This document shows, in pieces, positions 35,301 to 47,300 of a DNA stretch of 64,000 nucleotides. Every line of letters starts with the position of its first letter. The stretch's first letter is position 1. Below the pieces are notes generated by a model. That model was not told the DNA's origin. It searched no databases and worked only from the letters and a program-made list of their open reading frames with translations. The stretch comes from Ornithodoros turicata. Taxonomy: Eukaryota > Arthropoda > Arachnida > Ixodida > Argasidae. The translations under genes were made by a program, and so were the position numbers. Location: assembly GCF_037126465.1 (NCBI RefSeq), contig NC_088204.1, positions 70,431,807 through 70,495,806 on the forward strand, given 5' to 3'.

Positions 35301-38300
35301 CCCAAGTAACTCTACGACCAGGTTTCAGAGGAGGCAAGGCGGAGGAAGAGTCCTCGCCAAGAACGAGTGGGGGAGCCGGCGCGACGGCTTCAGGGTATAG
35401 GCCGGCTTGAGGCGGTCCAGCGAGACGACATGGCGCTGGCCAGCGATGTCGATTGTGAAAGTCTTGCGGTTGCGGGAGCGAACACGGTAGGGACCATTGT
35501 AGTGTGACGAGAGCGGTTTCCGCACAACATAATGGCGCAGGAACACGTGAGTGCTCGTGTTGAGGCTGGGGTGGAGGAAAACTTGGGGGGGGGGGGCGAC
35601 CTGGAGGGGGCCGGCGCCAGGCCACGAAAGCAACGCCGGAGCTGCCTGACGTACTCGGCCTCGGGAATGGAACGCACGCCGCCGGTATCGTTCCACAAGT
35701 CGCCAGGAAGACGCAGTGTCGTCCCGTAAACAAGCTCGGCTGCGGTGCAGGAGAGGTCTTTTTTGAAGGGCGAACGGATGCACAGCATGACAACAGGAAG
35801 TTATCTACCCAGCTGGTTTGGGCTCCGCGAGCGATGAGTGCAGCTGTCAGTTGACGGGGAAAGCGCTCAACAAGGCCGTTGGAGGAAGGGTGGTATGCCG
35901 TGGTGCTGACACAGTGAACACCGGGGAGAGCCATCAGATTCTTGAAAAGGGCACTCTGGAACAGTCGGCCGTGGTCTGTTGTGATGCGCGTCTGACAGCC
36001 GTAACGGGCGATCCAAGTTGAAACAAGAGTGCGGGCTACGGTACCCCCTGTGATGGCACTGATGGGGACGGCCTCGGGCCAGCGGGTGTAACGGTCGACA
36101 ATAGTTAGTAAGTAGCGTTCGTCTCCGGACGGTGGTAAAGTGCCCACAATGTCGACGTGAATGTCACGGAAGCGACGGACAGGTGGGGGGAAGTGACCAG
36201 GAGGGGACTTAGTATGGCGAGTGACTTTGCTCTTCTGGCAGGCAGTGCAAGATCTTGTCCAGCGCCGGACATCGGCTATGACGAACACCCAACGAAAGAT
36301 GGGTAATCCAGCGAACCGGTAGAGAAGTACAAGGGAGTTGCCTCAGGACAGGAGTCGCCGATATTTCGAACAGAGACTGTTCTTGTTCTGGGCACCGTCC
36401 TCATCATTGGTATGGTATTTAAAGGGTTACGTGTGACCTGTTAAAGGTTCATGTGAATTGTGGGTCAACAGCCCGGAGGGAATAAAGGGTCCGTACGGCC
36501 TTCTACGGCCGGAGTGAATGGCCGCTTTGTTAGAATGTGGAGGGGATTATGTGAACGAAGTGATCTAGGCTTCAGACCGCGGTTACAGAAATGGGAGGTT
36601 CACGTACACGCGGACGAAGCGGGACAACAGGCAGGAATTGGCAAGCATTCCGAGAGATGAGGTGGTTAGTGGTTACGTGGGAAAAATTCCAGAGCGAACA
36701 AAGCATTTTATTCACTTTTAACATTTTTATTTAAAAAAATGCTTTGTTCGCTCTGGAATTTTCCCCACGTAACCACTAACCACCTCATCTGGAAAATCAT
36801 GGAATTTTCACTCTTTGGCCGCTACATGCTTATGATAGTTCCAGTAAATCAGTAATATCCCAGAGACGTCTCAGGAAGCTCACACGCGTCACATATGTTT
36901 GAGACATCTACCATAAGTTTTCTGTACGTCCACTATGTGACATTGAATATTGTCTCACTTTCAATATGCCAGGGACATCTTGTAGAAAGGCATGAGCCAG
37001 CGCGTGATACCTTGCGGACATATCTGGGACGTTAACTGGAATGACGTAAACAAACGGAGACATTTTTTGCTTTGCAACTTTGTTACGTAATCACATTTTA
37101 GAAGATAGCTTGAATTAAGAACAATATTTGCAGAAAAGGATGTCAAGGTTGTTAGCGGGTATATGGGTATATACAAAGTAGTCGTTAGCAGACGCACGGG
37201 TTAATAGCAAAGCAGTTGCCACTATTACAAACGTTGTACGCACCACTGTACTTCACGAAGGTACCTCAACGCTATGTATTTCAGTATCTGCTCCATCCAG
37301 TACGCCGTAGAATGTATACTTGATCGCACACGTGCGGACGTGTCCAAGCCGTCTCCTCCCCTAGTGGGGTACAGTAGTTACACTGGTCGCGCTGGTTATG
37401 CAGTGTTGCCGATATGTATTAAACACAACTATCCCATAGGGTTTCCCAAATAAAATAAATAACTTTTTCACAATTGATACTAAAACTGGGGCGGTTAAAC
37501 TAAAAACTGATTAGTGATCCATCATGGCTGAGTATACAAGCTAATTTTCTGCTAAGAACATACTGGGACATTCTCAGATTGTAAAATGATAAAATAAAGT
37601 TGCCTGGATGTCCCACAGATGTAAGCGGGATGTTCTCTAGCATATTCTGTACCACCGCAGAATATCTTTAGGGTATATTTGGTTTACAGGGGCAGCCGTG
37701 TTGTTGAAGTCACATGGTGAATGGATTGGCAGAGCAGGGCATACGTTGATTGTCCCATTGGTACAGCAGGTGCAAAAGCATTTGCTCCAAGGAGCAATAC
37801 TTTTTGACCTAGCGATTACCTGAGCGGAGCACGACACGGAAGGCAAGGTAGATTTGGGCAGGTAGCGAAGGCGGGGGAAAAGCCAAATCTGACCCGGCAA
37901 CACTGTCATCTCCGTGACTCGAGCGATCCTGGGTGTTGGTAGCACAGGTACGGTCGTAAACAAAAAAATATTTACGACGCGCGCGTAGGTCTTGTATATA
38001 CTAATAGTTAATTCATAATTTAAGTATTGGAAGTGCTATCTGTTGCACCACTAGTACACATATACGAAATCATCCGCCACCTGAGTACTCTTCCGTATCC
38101 TGTTCCACTGCACATGTGTACCAGTACGCTTGCTTGTCCGTGCATTCTTATATCCGTGTCGTGTGCACGTACATCGTAATGCGGAGTTCGTACACTTTTT
38201 GAATTAAACATGAAGCGGCGTTCACATCTCTCCATCGATGTCACGTTTTTTCTTTTTTTCTTTTTTTTGCAACGGATCCATTATGATCAGTCATTGAAGA

Positions 38301-41300
38301 AATACAAACGGCTAATCACTACGTGTACGTTTAGGTCTAGTTGAGGAATGGGCATTAAATGAAACTTAATGCGCATTTGTGGTTATCACGTATCCTTAGT
38401 CAAAACCTGCGATAGCTATGTATTTCCAACTGATGTGTGTCATTAAACGTGGGATGATTTATTTTTCTCTGTTCTCGTCAGGTATTGCTGCCCTGGGTGA
38501 TTAGTACGGTTCGGTCAGGAAAAGGGGAAGGGAATGCAACGCAAACGAAGTACGGGAATGCAAACGCGCCACGGGTAATTATGCACTGCTTATTATCAGT
38601 CCGCGGATTTGCATGTTTTGCATGTTTCTTTCTGGGGCATACAGAGCTTCGAACGCAATATATTTACATGTTTTGAGGCCATATGAATGCATTAGTGGAG
38701 GTTTTAAAATGCATGAAAGTGCATATTTCGGAAGTTAGTGCATGTTTATAAGAATACTGCATGTTTGTGCATAAATGTGTTGTTCAACGGCGCGCGTCGG
38801 GCTGGCGCGACCTTCCCTGACGCCGGGCAAGTGAAGACGCGCGGAAGGCTGCGTTCGCTACAGACGCGTGCGAAACCAGCATTGCAGTTGACTCAGACTT
38901 GTACGTATCTAGTGTACGTACTCAAAATACAGTATTTTAAATACTTTTTCCGGTATTTTGGTACTCTACTCAATCCTTTTTGCGACAAGTATTTTCAAAG
39001 TATTCAAAATGCTTTTTTTCATTGTTTGCTACTCAGTACTCAAAACACTTTAATTCCTCGTCAAGCCGTATGCAGCACACTTCCCCATCGTGTCCAGATT
39101 TTCAGCTCGGTGGAACTTAATCCCCCTTTTTCTTTATTTTTTTTTTTGGGAATTTGCCCAACTGGTCATCTGGTACAATAGGCTGGTCCCACGCAGGGCC
39201 TTGCTTGTCAATAGCCCGACCCCTTCGTCAGAAAACGATTCCCATTCATATTGCCAGATGAATCCCCAGGGGATTAGGTACAAAAGAATTCCAGCATTTA
39301 TCTCCTTGGTCACCAAAGCAATGTTGTTGAGAGGAGCTCTTCAGCATAAAAAGCTTATGCTTACAGAGAGATGTCAACGTTTCTGCCCCGGAAACTTGGA
39401 GCAGTATAGAATGGAATAGAATAGAAACAGAAAAAAAAAAAAAAAAAAGAAATGGAAACGTAGGTCGCACATTGAAATTGGCGTGCGTGTGCTCTAGTCT
39501 TCACCTGCATTCCCCCGTGACGACATTGTGCAGTTGAGTATACACATTTTTTATTAGGTGCCTGACCAGAGCAATGGCCGCGTGTCCCATGCGGCATGAG
39601 GAAAGCCACGCTACGGTTTTATATTTGCTGACTGCTCGGTCTTTGCCGATGGTTAGCATATATGATGAAGCCTTTCCTTGTGACCGTGTGTCCAGCCGAA
39701 GAACCACTTTGCAAGTGTTCGCTATCTCTACCGAGGAAATGCACGGTCACATTACACGCCGTCAAAAAATTACGATGGTGACCGTGAAGTGTATTTATGC
39801 TTCGGAAAACAACATTGAAAATCGCATGGCACAACGAAATGATATTGTGAAAATAATTATGCTTTTTTTTTTCGCTCTCTCTCTCTTTGGCCCTTCGAAA
39901 AACTGAAATAAAATAACGCGTTTTCCCGGTTTTTCCTGGTTCTTTCGGGGGTTTTAATTTCAAGTTATAATGTCTAGGTGTGCCATTACTTACAGCGCGG
40001 CAATATTCCGAAGGAAAATCTTGAAACCGCCGTAGGACCAGAGGTGATCATTTCCAACGGCAATATTATCTTCTGTGCAAGCACCTCGTACCGAAGCGGT
40101 GCCTTGTACATCTAAAACAAAATAAATGTAAGTTTCTTTGAAGGCGCCATCACGAACTGAGTAGTCTTTTCCTCAGGTTTTATTCTGTTGTGTGCCCTGA
40201 AAGAAATTCTCTTTATGTGAGGTCTAAAAAGTCTTACCTCACAGGACAGACCACTTTTGTGATCCGCTCAAAATGAAATCCAATCCGGAAAAGTGAAGAT
40301 ACAGTACGCAAAGGCAGAGCATATAGACGTCACTAAACTACCAAACACGAGCGAACGAGTGTCAAAATGTACGACAGATAAGTGCAATAATAAACACATT
40401 GACGAAGCTATTAACGGTGTTTCTTACCTACCCCACCTGAAGTGATGGTGTTCCTATAGCAAATAGCACCAATAGTCAAGTAAATAACGTAATTTCATGT
40501 ATTTGAAGCAATATGACTTCGAGAACAACTCACTTGGTGAACACGTAAATGATGTCGGATTCATTTGCGCGTAGCTTCTCTTCTTTAATCTCCTGTATCA
40601 CAGCCCAAGTACCGTTCAAATCAATTTTTTGATTTGGAGACATCCGTTTCTTTTGCTCTTCCGTCAACTGTGAGACAAGAGGCAATACAGGAAGCGTACA
40701 GTTCCTGTCTTATGTACACCAGCGAGTGCGTGAGGTGGTGTGAAATAAAAAAACACTGATGTTATAAGCGGCACTGCGTCACGTCAGTACACGCGCGACA
40801 ACACCAACCTCATATGTCTGGCTGACATTCTACGTTCTATATCTTCTGTCTATCACGCACGTAACATGAAAAACGGTTAAGAGCAACTAAGATTTATTTG
40901 AAGATTTATTATTTATTATTAAGATTTATTTCCTCAGGTTACACAACTAAGGCACTTAGTTGTGTAACCTGAAGAAGTGCAGTCTCTTGCACGAAAGTTC
41001 TTGTTTAAATAAATCTTAGTTGCTCCTAACCGTTTTTCATGTTACGTGTGTGATTCCCTCTTCGCGGGCTCCTTGACAGTGTTTCTCCTTTTTTCTTTTT
41101 TGTTGTTTCCCTTTCTTCTGTCTATGGTTGAAAGCGGTCATGGGAAAGAGACAATTAGCGGTGACGATGACTCATTTACTGTATTATGAATGGCCGTCCG
41201 TGATTATCAAACGATGTCACCTCGACTGAGACCATGAGCGTGCGCACTTAGGTATGGTACCGCAATTGTTGCGGTGAATCACCTCGTCCCATCCTCATTC

Positions 41301-44300
41301 ATGTATAGTTCTTGTGACCTCGAGAGCTGTTGACGAAATATTAAACACATTGTTGGAAATGTTGCGCCTCTGTAAACTTACTGAAGGTTACCTGACTCAC
41401 TTAAGGAGAGGTGTCGAAAGCTTCTTGTTGACTAGCATGAAGGTAATGTTCGATTTCGGAATGGTTAATTTTGAGCGGAACTTAAATTTCAATGGACCGG
41501 CATTAAACACCGAGCTTATGTTGAACCCACACTCTATGTACATAATATCATCATCGTAAGATCATCCCAATACACAAATCAGGCGACAAACAATCCCCCA
41601 ATAATTACAGACCTATTTCATTAACATCCGTGCCGTGTAAAGTACTTGAGCATATCATCTACTCTCATTTAGTGCGTCACGTAGAAGAGAATGCTTTTTT
41701 CAGCGATTACCAGCACGGGTTTCGCAAATCATTTTCCTGTGAGACGCAACTTGCTTGTTTTGCTCACGATGTCCACATAGCGTTAGATCGGTCCTCAGTT
41801 ATAGATTGTATTTTCCTTGATTTTAAACGCGCCTTCGACAAGGTTTCGCACCAGTTACTGCTTCATAAGCTCAACTTCCTCAATATTAATCCCCAGGTTC
41901 TGGAGTGGATTCGGTCTTTCTTGAGCGATCGGTTCCAATATGTAACGGCTAACAATTACGATTCCAATCTAATCCCAGTCCTTTCCGGTGTTCCCCAGGG
42001 TTCGGTGTTGGGCCCACTTCTTTTTCTCATATACATTAACGATTTACCCAACAGCCTTCGTTCAAACATAAAACTGTTCGCTGATGACTGCGTGCTATAT
42101 CGTGAAATTACGAAGAGTGACGACGCCAGCATTCTCCAATCTGATTTAGACCACGTCCTTGATTGGTGTAACACATGGCGTATGGAGCTCAATATTAATA
42201 AATGCAAACACCTTAGAGTTTGCCGCAAAACCTCAAACTATTCAGAGTACAGCATCAACAACACCATACTTGAACACGTTTCATCATATAAATATCTAGG
42301 CGTTCATATCACATCGGACTTATCTTGGCGCACGCATATTGAACAGATTATCAGTAGTGCCAATCGCACTCTGGGTTACATCAAACGTAATTTTTATCTA
42401 GTACCTCTTCATCTTAAGTTAACACTGTACAAAACACTCATTAGACCAAAACTCGAATATGGGGCAGCTATCTGGGACCCTTATCAGGAATCGCTCGTTC
42501 ACGCTATTGAAGCTGTTCAGAATCGATCAGCACGGTTCATTCTCGGCAATTACAATCGCACCGCTAGTGTATCATCAATGAAAAGTAGCCTCCATATCCC
42601 ACCTCTGTCTGTGCGCCGTAAATTGAGTCGCCTGAACCTCTTTCATAAAATCTATCACCACAACCCTTCGTTGAAGGAATCGCTCATTCTCCCACCTCAT
42701 TAGATATCGCGTCGCGTCGATAATAGCCAGAAAGTGGGTATTCATCGCTGTGCAACTACAACGTTTTCTGAGTCCTTCATACCTAGAACATCGCTTCAGT
42801 GGAACCAACTGCCATCATCATTAACATCAATAACTGACATTACACTCTTCAAGAAATCAGTAGCAATTCATTACTCTGCCAGTGATTAGTTTTGCTAGGC
42901 CACCTTGTCTGCGTGTTTTCTTTTTCTTTTTTTTTTTTGCATTTTTATGTTACGATTGAAATTGCCTTGTATGTGCCTGTCGTTTCTTCTTTAGTTTCTT
43001 GTCTCACTCCCCTCTGTAAAGCTTATGCCCTGAGGGTACCAAAATAAATAAATAAATAAATATGATGTCGGAATAAGGCTTTGGATGCCGAAACAATCAC
43101 CCCTCACATGAACAGTGGAGCGCGAGCTTTGTACTCTGGTGCCACACTCTACTGTATCGTATGGGCTTACATTATAAACGCCAAGGAGTCCTAACCTGAT
43201 GATGGGTTGTGAAAGCTCCATCAGATTGATGTTTACCTGAAAGAAAACGTGACTGTCAAAAGAAATGATAAAATGAAATTGATGTTGAGACATTCCTGTT
43301 CCTTCGTTGTGCACCTGCCCATACGGCATGACAAGAGTTCTACACGCTATACTATACAGACCATGTCATAACTGTAGAAGGGTAGAAAACCCAGCGAGCA
43401 GGTCGGGAAGTATGAAGGGAACTTCCTCAGGACGAGAGCCGGTTAAAGGTTATTGCGAATTGTGGGTCACAGCCCCCCCCCCCCCCCCCCCGGGGGGGGG
43501 GGGAAGGGTCCGTTCAGACTTTTACGACCGATGTGAATAGGCCGCGTTGTTAGAGTGTAGAGGGTACTATGTGAATGGAGGCACCTTTGCACCAGACCGG
43601 CTACAACAACGGGACGAGACGGGACCACAAGCAGGCATGGGCGAACATTCCAAAAGATAAGGAGGTTAGTGAAGTTAGTGGTTACGTCGGGAAATTTTCG
43701 AAGCACACTTTTTTTTTTTCTAACATATATATTTGGAACACACAGCTTTGGCATGCAATAAAGAAGGTAGTGGTATACTAAACATAACACTTTAGGTAGA
43801 CGATGACGGGGATTAACTTTCTCGACACTACAATATCGCTAGACAAGGGCAACCTCACAACAACGCTGTTCAAAAAGCGAACTGACATATAACGATAGCT
43901 TTACTTTAACAGTCACCAACCGCGCGACTGTAAAGTTGGCACTCCTAATGGACGAAGTGTAAGACTGTATAGAAGTTGTTCGAAGGACTCAGATAATGCT
44001 TAGAATCTTGACGAGCTCAGCCGCACCTGTCTAAAGGGACTACCCAAACTCCACTCCTAATCGAGTTCTGTCGCAACGCCCAGACACAGGACGGAAACGA
44101 GTTTCTGGAACACGGAAAAAATTGTACCACGAGCCAAATAAGCTTGATGGTTAGATATCCCAACGCACTTCCAAGCATTAAAGCGATTCTACGAGCTATT
44201 CTACAGGAGCCCCTCCCCCGAAGCAATGACCGACTTGAGAGTATAGGATATAAGCGATACCATATATTGGTCCACGATGTCGTGCTTCTTGGGATGTGGG

Positions 44301-47300
44301 ACATCCGACCTAAGGCTACTTCCTTCGATCTGCCATAACGGTTCTGCCATAATTCGTCTACTTATGAAGAGTGCAGGAAGTGTCAAGGCCAATGCAAATG
44401 TTCAAGTGAAACAGCATGTGTTGAATGTTCTACTCACCCCGGCCACTAACCCTGCCACGTAGAACTTGTAATCTTCAAGAGTGGCACTTTTGTTCCCAAT
44501 GCTATCGTCAACTACAGCGTAGACACCCAACCTTACGTTATCACTTGGCAGTTCGGGATTCTGAAAGAAATATCCTCATTGACCTTGGTACCGCATACTT
44601 GAAGAGCAGTCGGAACATCGTCTCCGCTTCACGGGAAACGGGCAACCATTGAATTTAGAAAATTCAGTTTCTTGAGACAGAAAATTGGTCCAAGTGCTCC
44701 GATGTCATGACAAAAGTTAACGCAAGATAAACACATTTGGCCCTATAATTTTCAGGCAAGTAGATTTTTTTTACTATAATTTCGTGACACATTACGTGAA
44801 ATACTCTGTATGTCCAAAAACTTCATATCTCATTTAGGCCGATCACAGCGGCATGCTTCAGTAGCAAGAGCTCATACGCTACACCAGGTTACGCACTAGC
44901 TGTATCAAAGACATCACTGTGTCAAAGACACGACGCCTTTTCCTGAGTTTCCTGAAGAAAAAGCTTAAAAAGCGCATCTCTGTTTTAAATTTCGATAAGC
45001 GCGGTATACCTTTTTTTTTTCAATTTCGTGTTAGCGCCGCGAAGCAACTGTGGCTACGAGCAGCGTACAGACGTGAACAGAGTACTGCAGAAAGGAGTGG
45101 GGGAACAGGGCGGTTGGTGTACATTCTGTGCGGACTTCAAGGGGAACCGTGCCGACATTCGTCTGGAAAGTCTGTCGTAAAACGGGAAATCCCGAGACAG
45201 CCCAGCCGAAGTGGGGATTCGAACCCGCGTCACCTCCCAGCCTCGGCATGTAAAGCGGTCACCCTAACCACTATGCCACGGGATCTGGTGTGTGGTGATA
45301 TTGAGACGAAAAATGGATAGGGTACATGGGATTCATAAAAGGCATGTGTCGTATGGGTTTCTTTCGCCGGTTCCCACACGCGCTTTCTCTCCTGGTTCCA
45401 GATCCCTTGCCGCTCCAATACAAAGCGACCGACCGATCGACCGACCTTATGCAGCGCTAGAGTCACTAAGTAAGATTCGCTTCAGAGTATCGACGCTGAG
45501 GTCCAAGGCAGTGTTTCCCAAAGTGTGGTCCGCGGACCCCTGGGGGTCCGCGACCGTCTCTCACATTTCAGTGAGGATTTTCGTCCCCACAAACACGCGC
45601 TCGTACATGCTGCCCGATTTCCAGACACCCAGAACTTCCAAAATTGCTACAAGCATGCTTCAACGGCTAGCTTCTAATTTCTGATAGAAAAGTCCTGCAA
45701 TGCACGTTTGTCCGCGTCATACACATACTAACAAGAAGAAGAAACCAGTCCGGAATCGTTTCTGAAGCTGTATCGAAAGCACGCAGCAGCTGACGAGGTT
45801 GTTGGTTATGCACTGGCTAGCATGGGAAATACAGTGCGTCATATCGTTTTGCGTCGAGTTCGAACTGACTGAGAGTGTTCCTCCTGTGTTTAGCGCATTT
45901 TATATTTGGCAGCCGTGGGGGGGGGGGGGGGGGATGAATTGGTTCTCATCGCTTCCGGGGGTCCGTCACCGCCAAAAGTTTGGGAAACGCTGGTCTAAGG
46001 GAGAACTGGAGCGCCATCTTGTTTCCGTACCACACCGGTACCACCCCCAGTTGAGGATCAAGGACACAGGGGTGACACAAACCCGCCATTGTTGTAACCA
46101 CCCTCAAGCGGGCGCTCTTGGCAAAACTGCCATCTTGTCCTGGTCGCATGTCATAGAAAACGTCATGTTCAGGTCATGTGACTTTGTTTACATGTCGTTT
46201 TGCGGCTAACCGACATACTTCCGCCGTCATAACATCAAGAGATTTCCATATTTTGCCAGCGTAAACTATGCGGTGCTTCTTCCGCAACATAGTAGCCCAT
46301 TTCACCTTAGTTTAAGTACATCGCATCGGCTCGGTAAGTCTTAACGCGCGGTCGTCATCACATCTTTGGAATTTGTCAACAGCACGAGGCTTTATGTGTA
46401 AAACTGCGCGTTTTACTGCGAGATTATCGCATAAAAATAATTACCGTGGTCGAAAAATATCCAAAACGTCGTCCAGAAACAACAACCGCATTGTTTACAA
46501 ACGGTTTGGCCGCCGATCGCGGGCGCCGCCATCTTTAAGGTCACGTGTGCCTCGACGGTTGCTGTGACGTGCGACCAGGACCTGCCCAGGATGCATTGCG
46601 TTCGCCCAGCACGCTGTCGTCTACGGAGCAATACATTGAATGCCACCCCTGCGATCAAGGACGACTAACATGATGCTCGCTGTGGCATAGAGAAGCGTGT
46701 ATGATCGTTGTGCGGTAATCCATGTATTGTCCACCAGAGCGCCCCGAAGATGTCAAGGTGAGCTCAAGACCCCAACTGCTGCTTGTAAACGAAATGAACT
46801 TTTCACCCGCGCACGATAGATGGCATCGTGCGCGGTGCGCGTGCGCGTGGGTGGCGTGGCGCGGAAACGAGACCGGGCATGCTCGCTCTTTGAACTCAGT
46901 GTCGATGCTCTGAAGCGTAGCTTATTTAGTGACTCTATGTAGCGCGGCTTTTCCGAAAAACTCCCTATCATTAACGGGTTTGAGGAAATCCGAAGAGTTC
47001 AGGATAGCGATTCCGAAAACAAGATAAGCCAATCGCCCTATTTCTTTGAAGCGGGTGACATCACATTGCTAAGCTTTGATTTGATTACTTCCTTTCTCGT
47101 ATACACTCTTAAAAATGAACTTCACCACATAGCAGGAGGAGGGGAGGAGGAGTGTCGTTTTGGGAGGAACCCGAGAGGGAACCCGAGAGGTCTGCCTGCC
47201 TGATTAGGCGGCATGTTTCTCGGGAAGGGAAAGGTGGTGGAGAGGAGGAGAGGAAAGGGTGAAGTGGAAGACCGAGCGGAATCCGCTCGGGGGGAGGATA

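Noticed and set aside
38025..38244. Missing Met-turn exon of the protease-like gene
   Set aside because: The minus-strand frame contains GYGRVLRWRMISYM, loosely like the family, but there is no pyrimidine tract, acceptor or Cys pattern.
41400..41556. Minus-strand exon continuing the protease gene
   Set aside because: It has a GTGAGT-type donor, but the phases fit better without it and the plus strand reads more like protein.
45185..45285. tRNA gene
   Set aside because: The tRNA-like part is the head of a SINE with the shared body attached.
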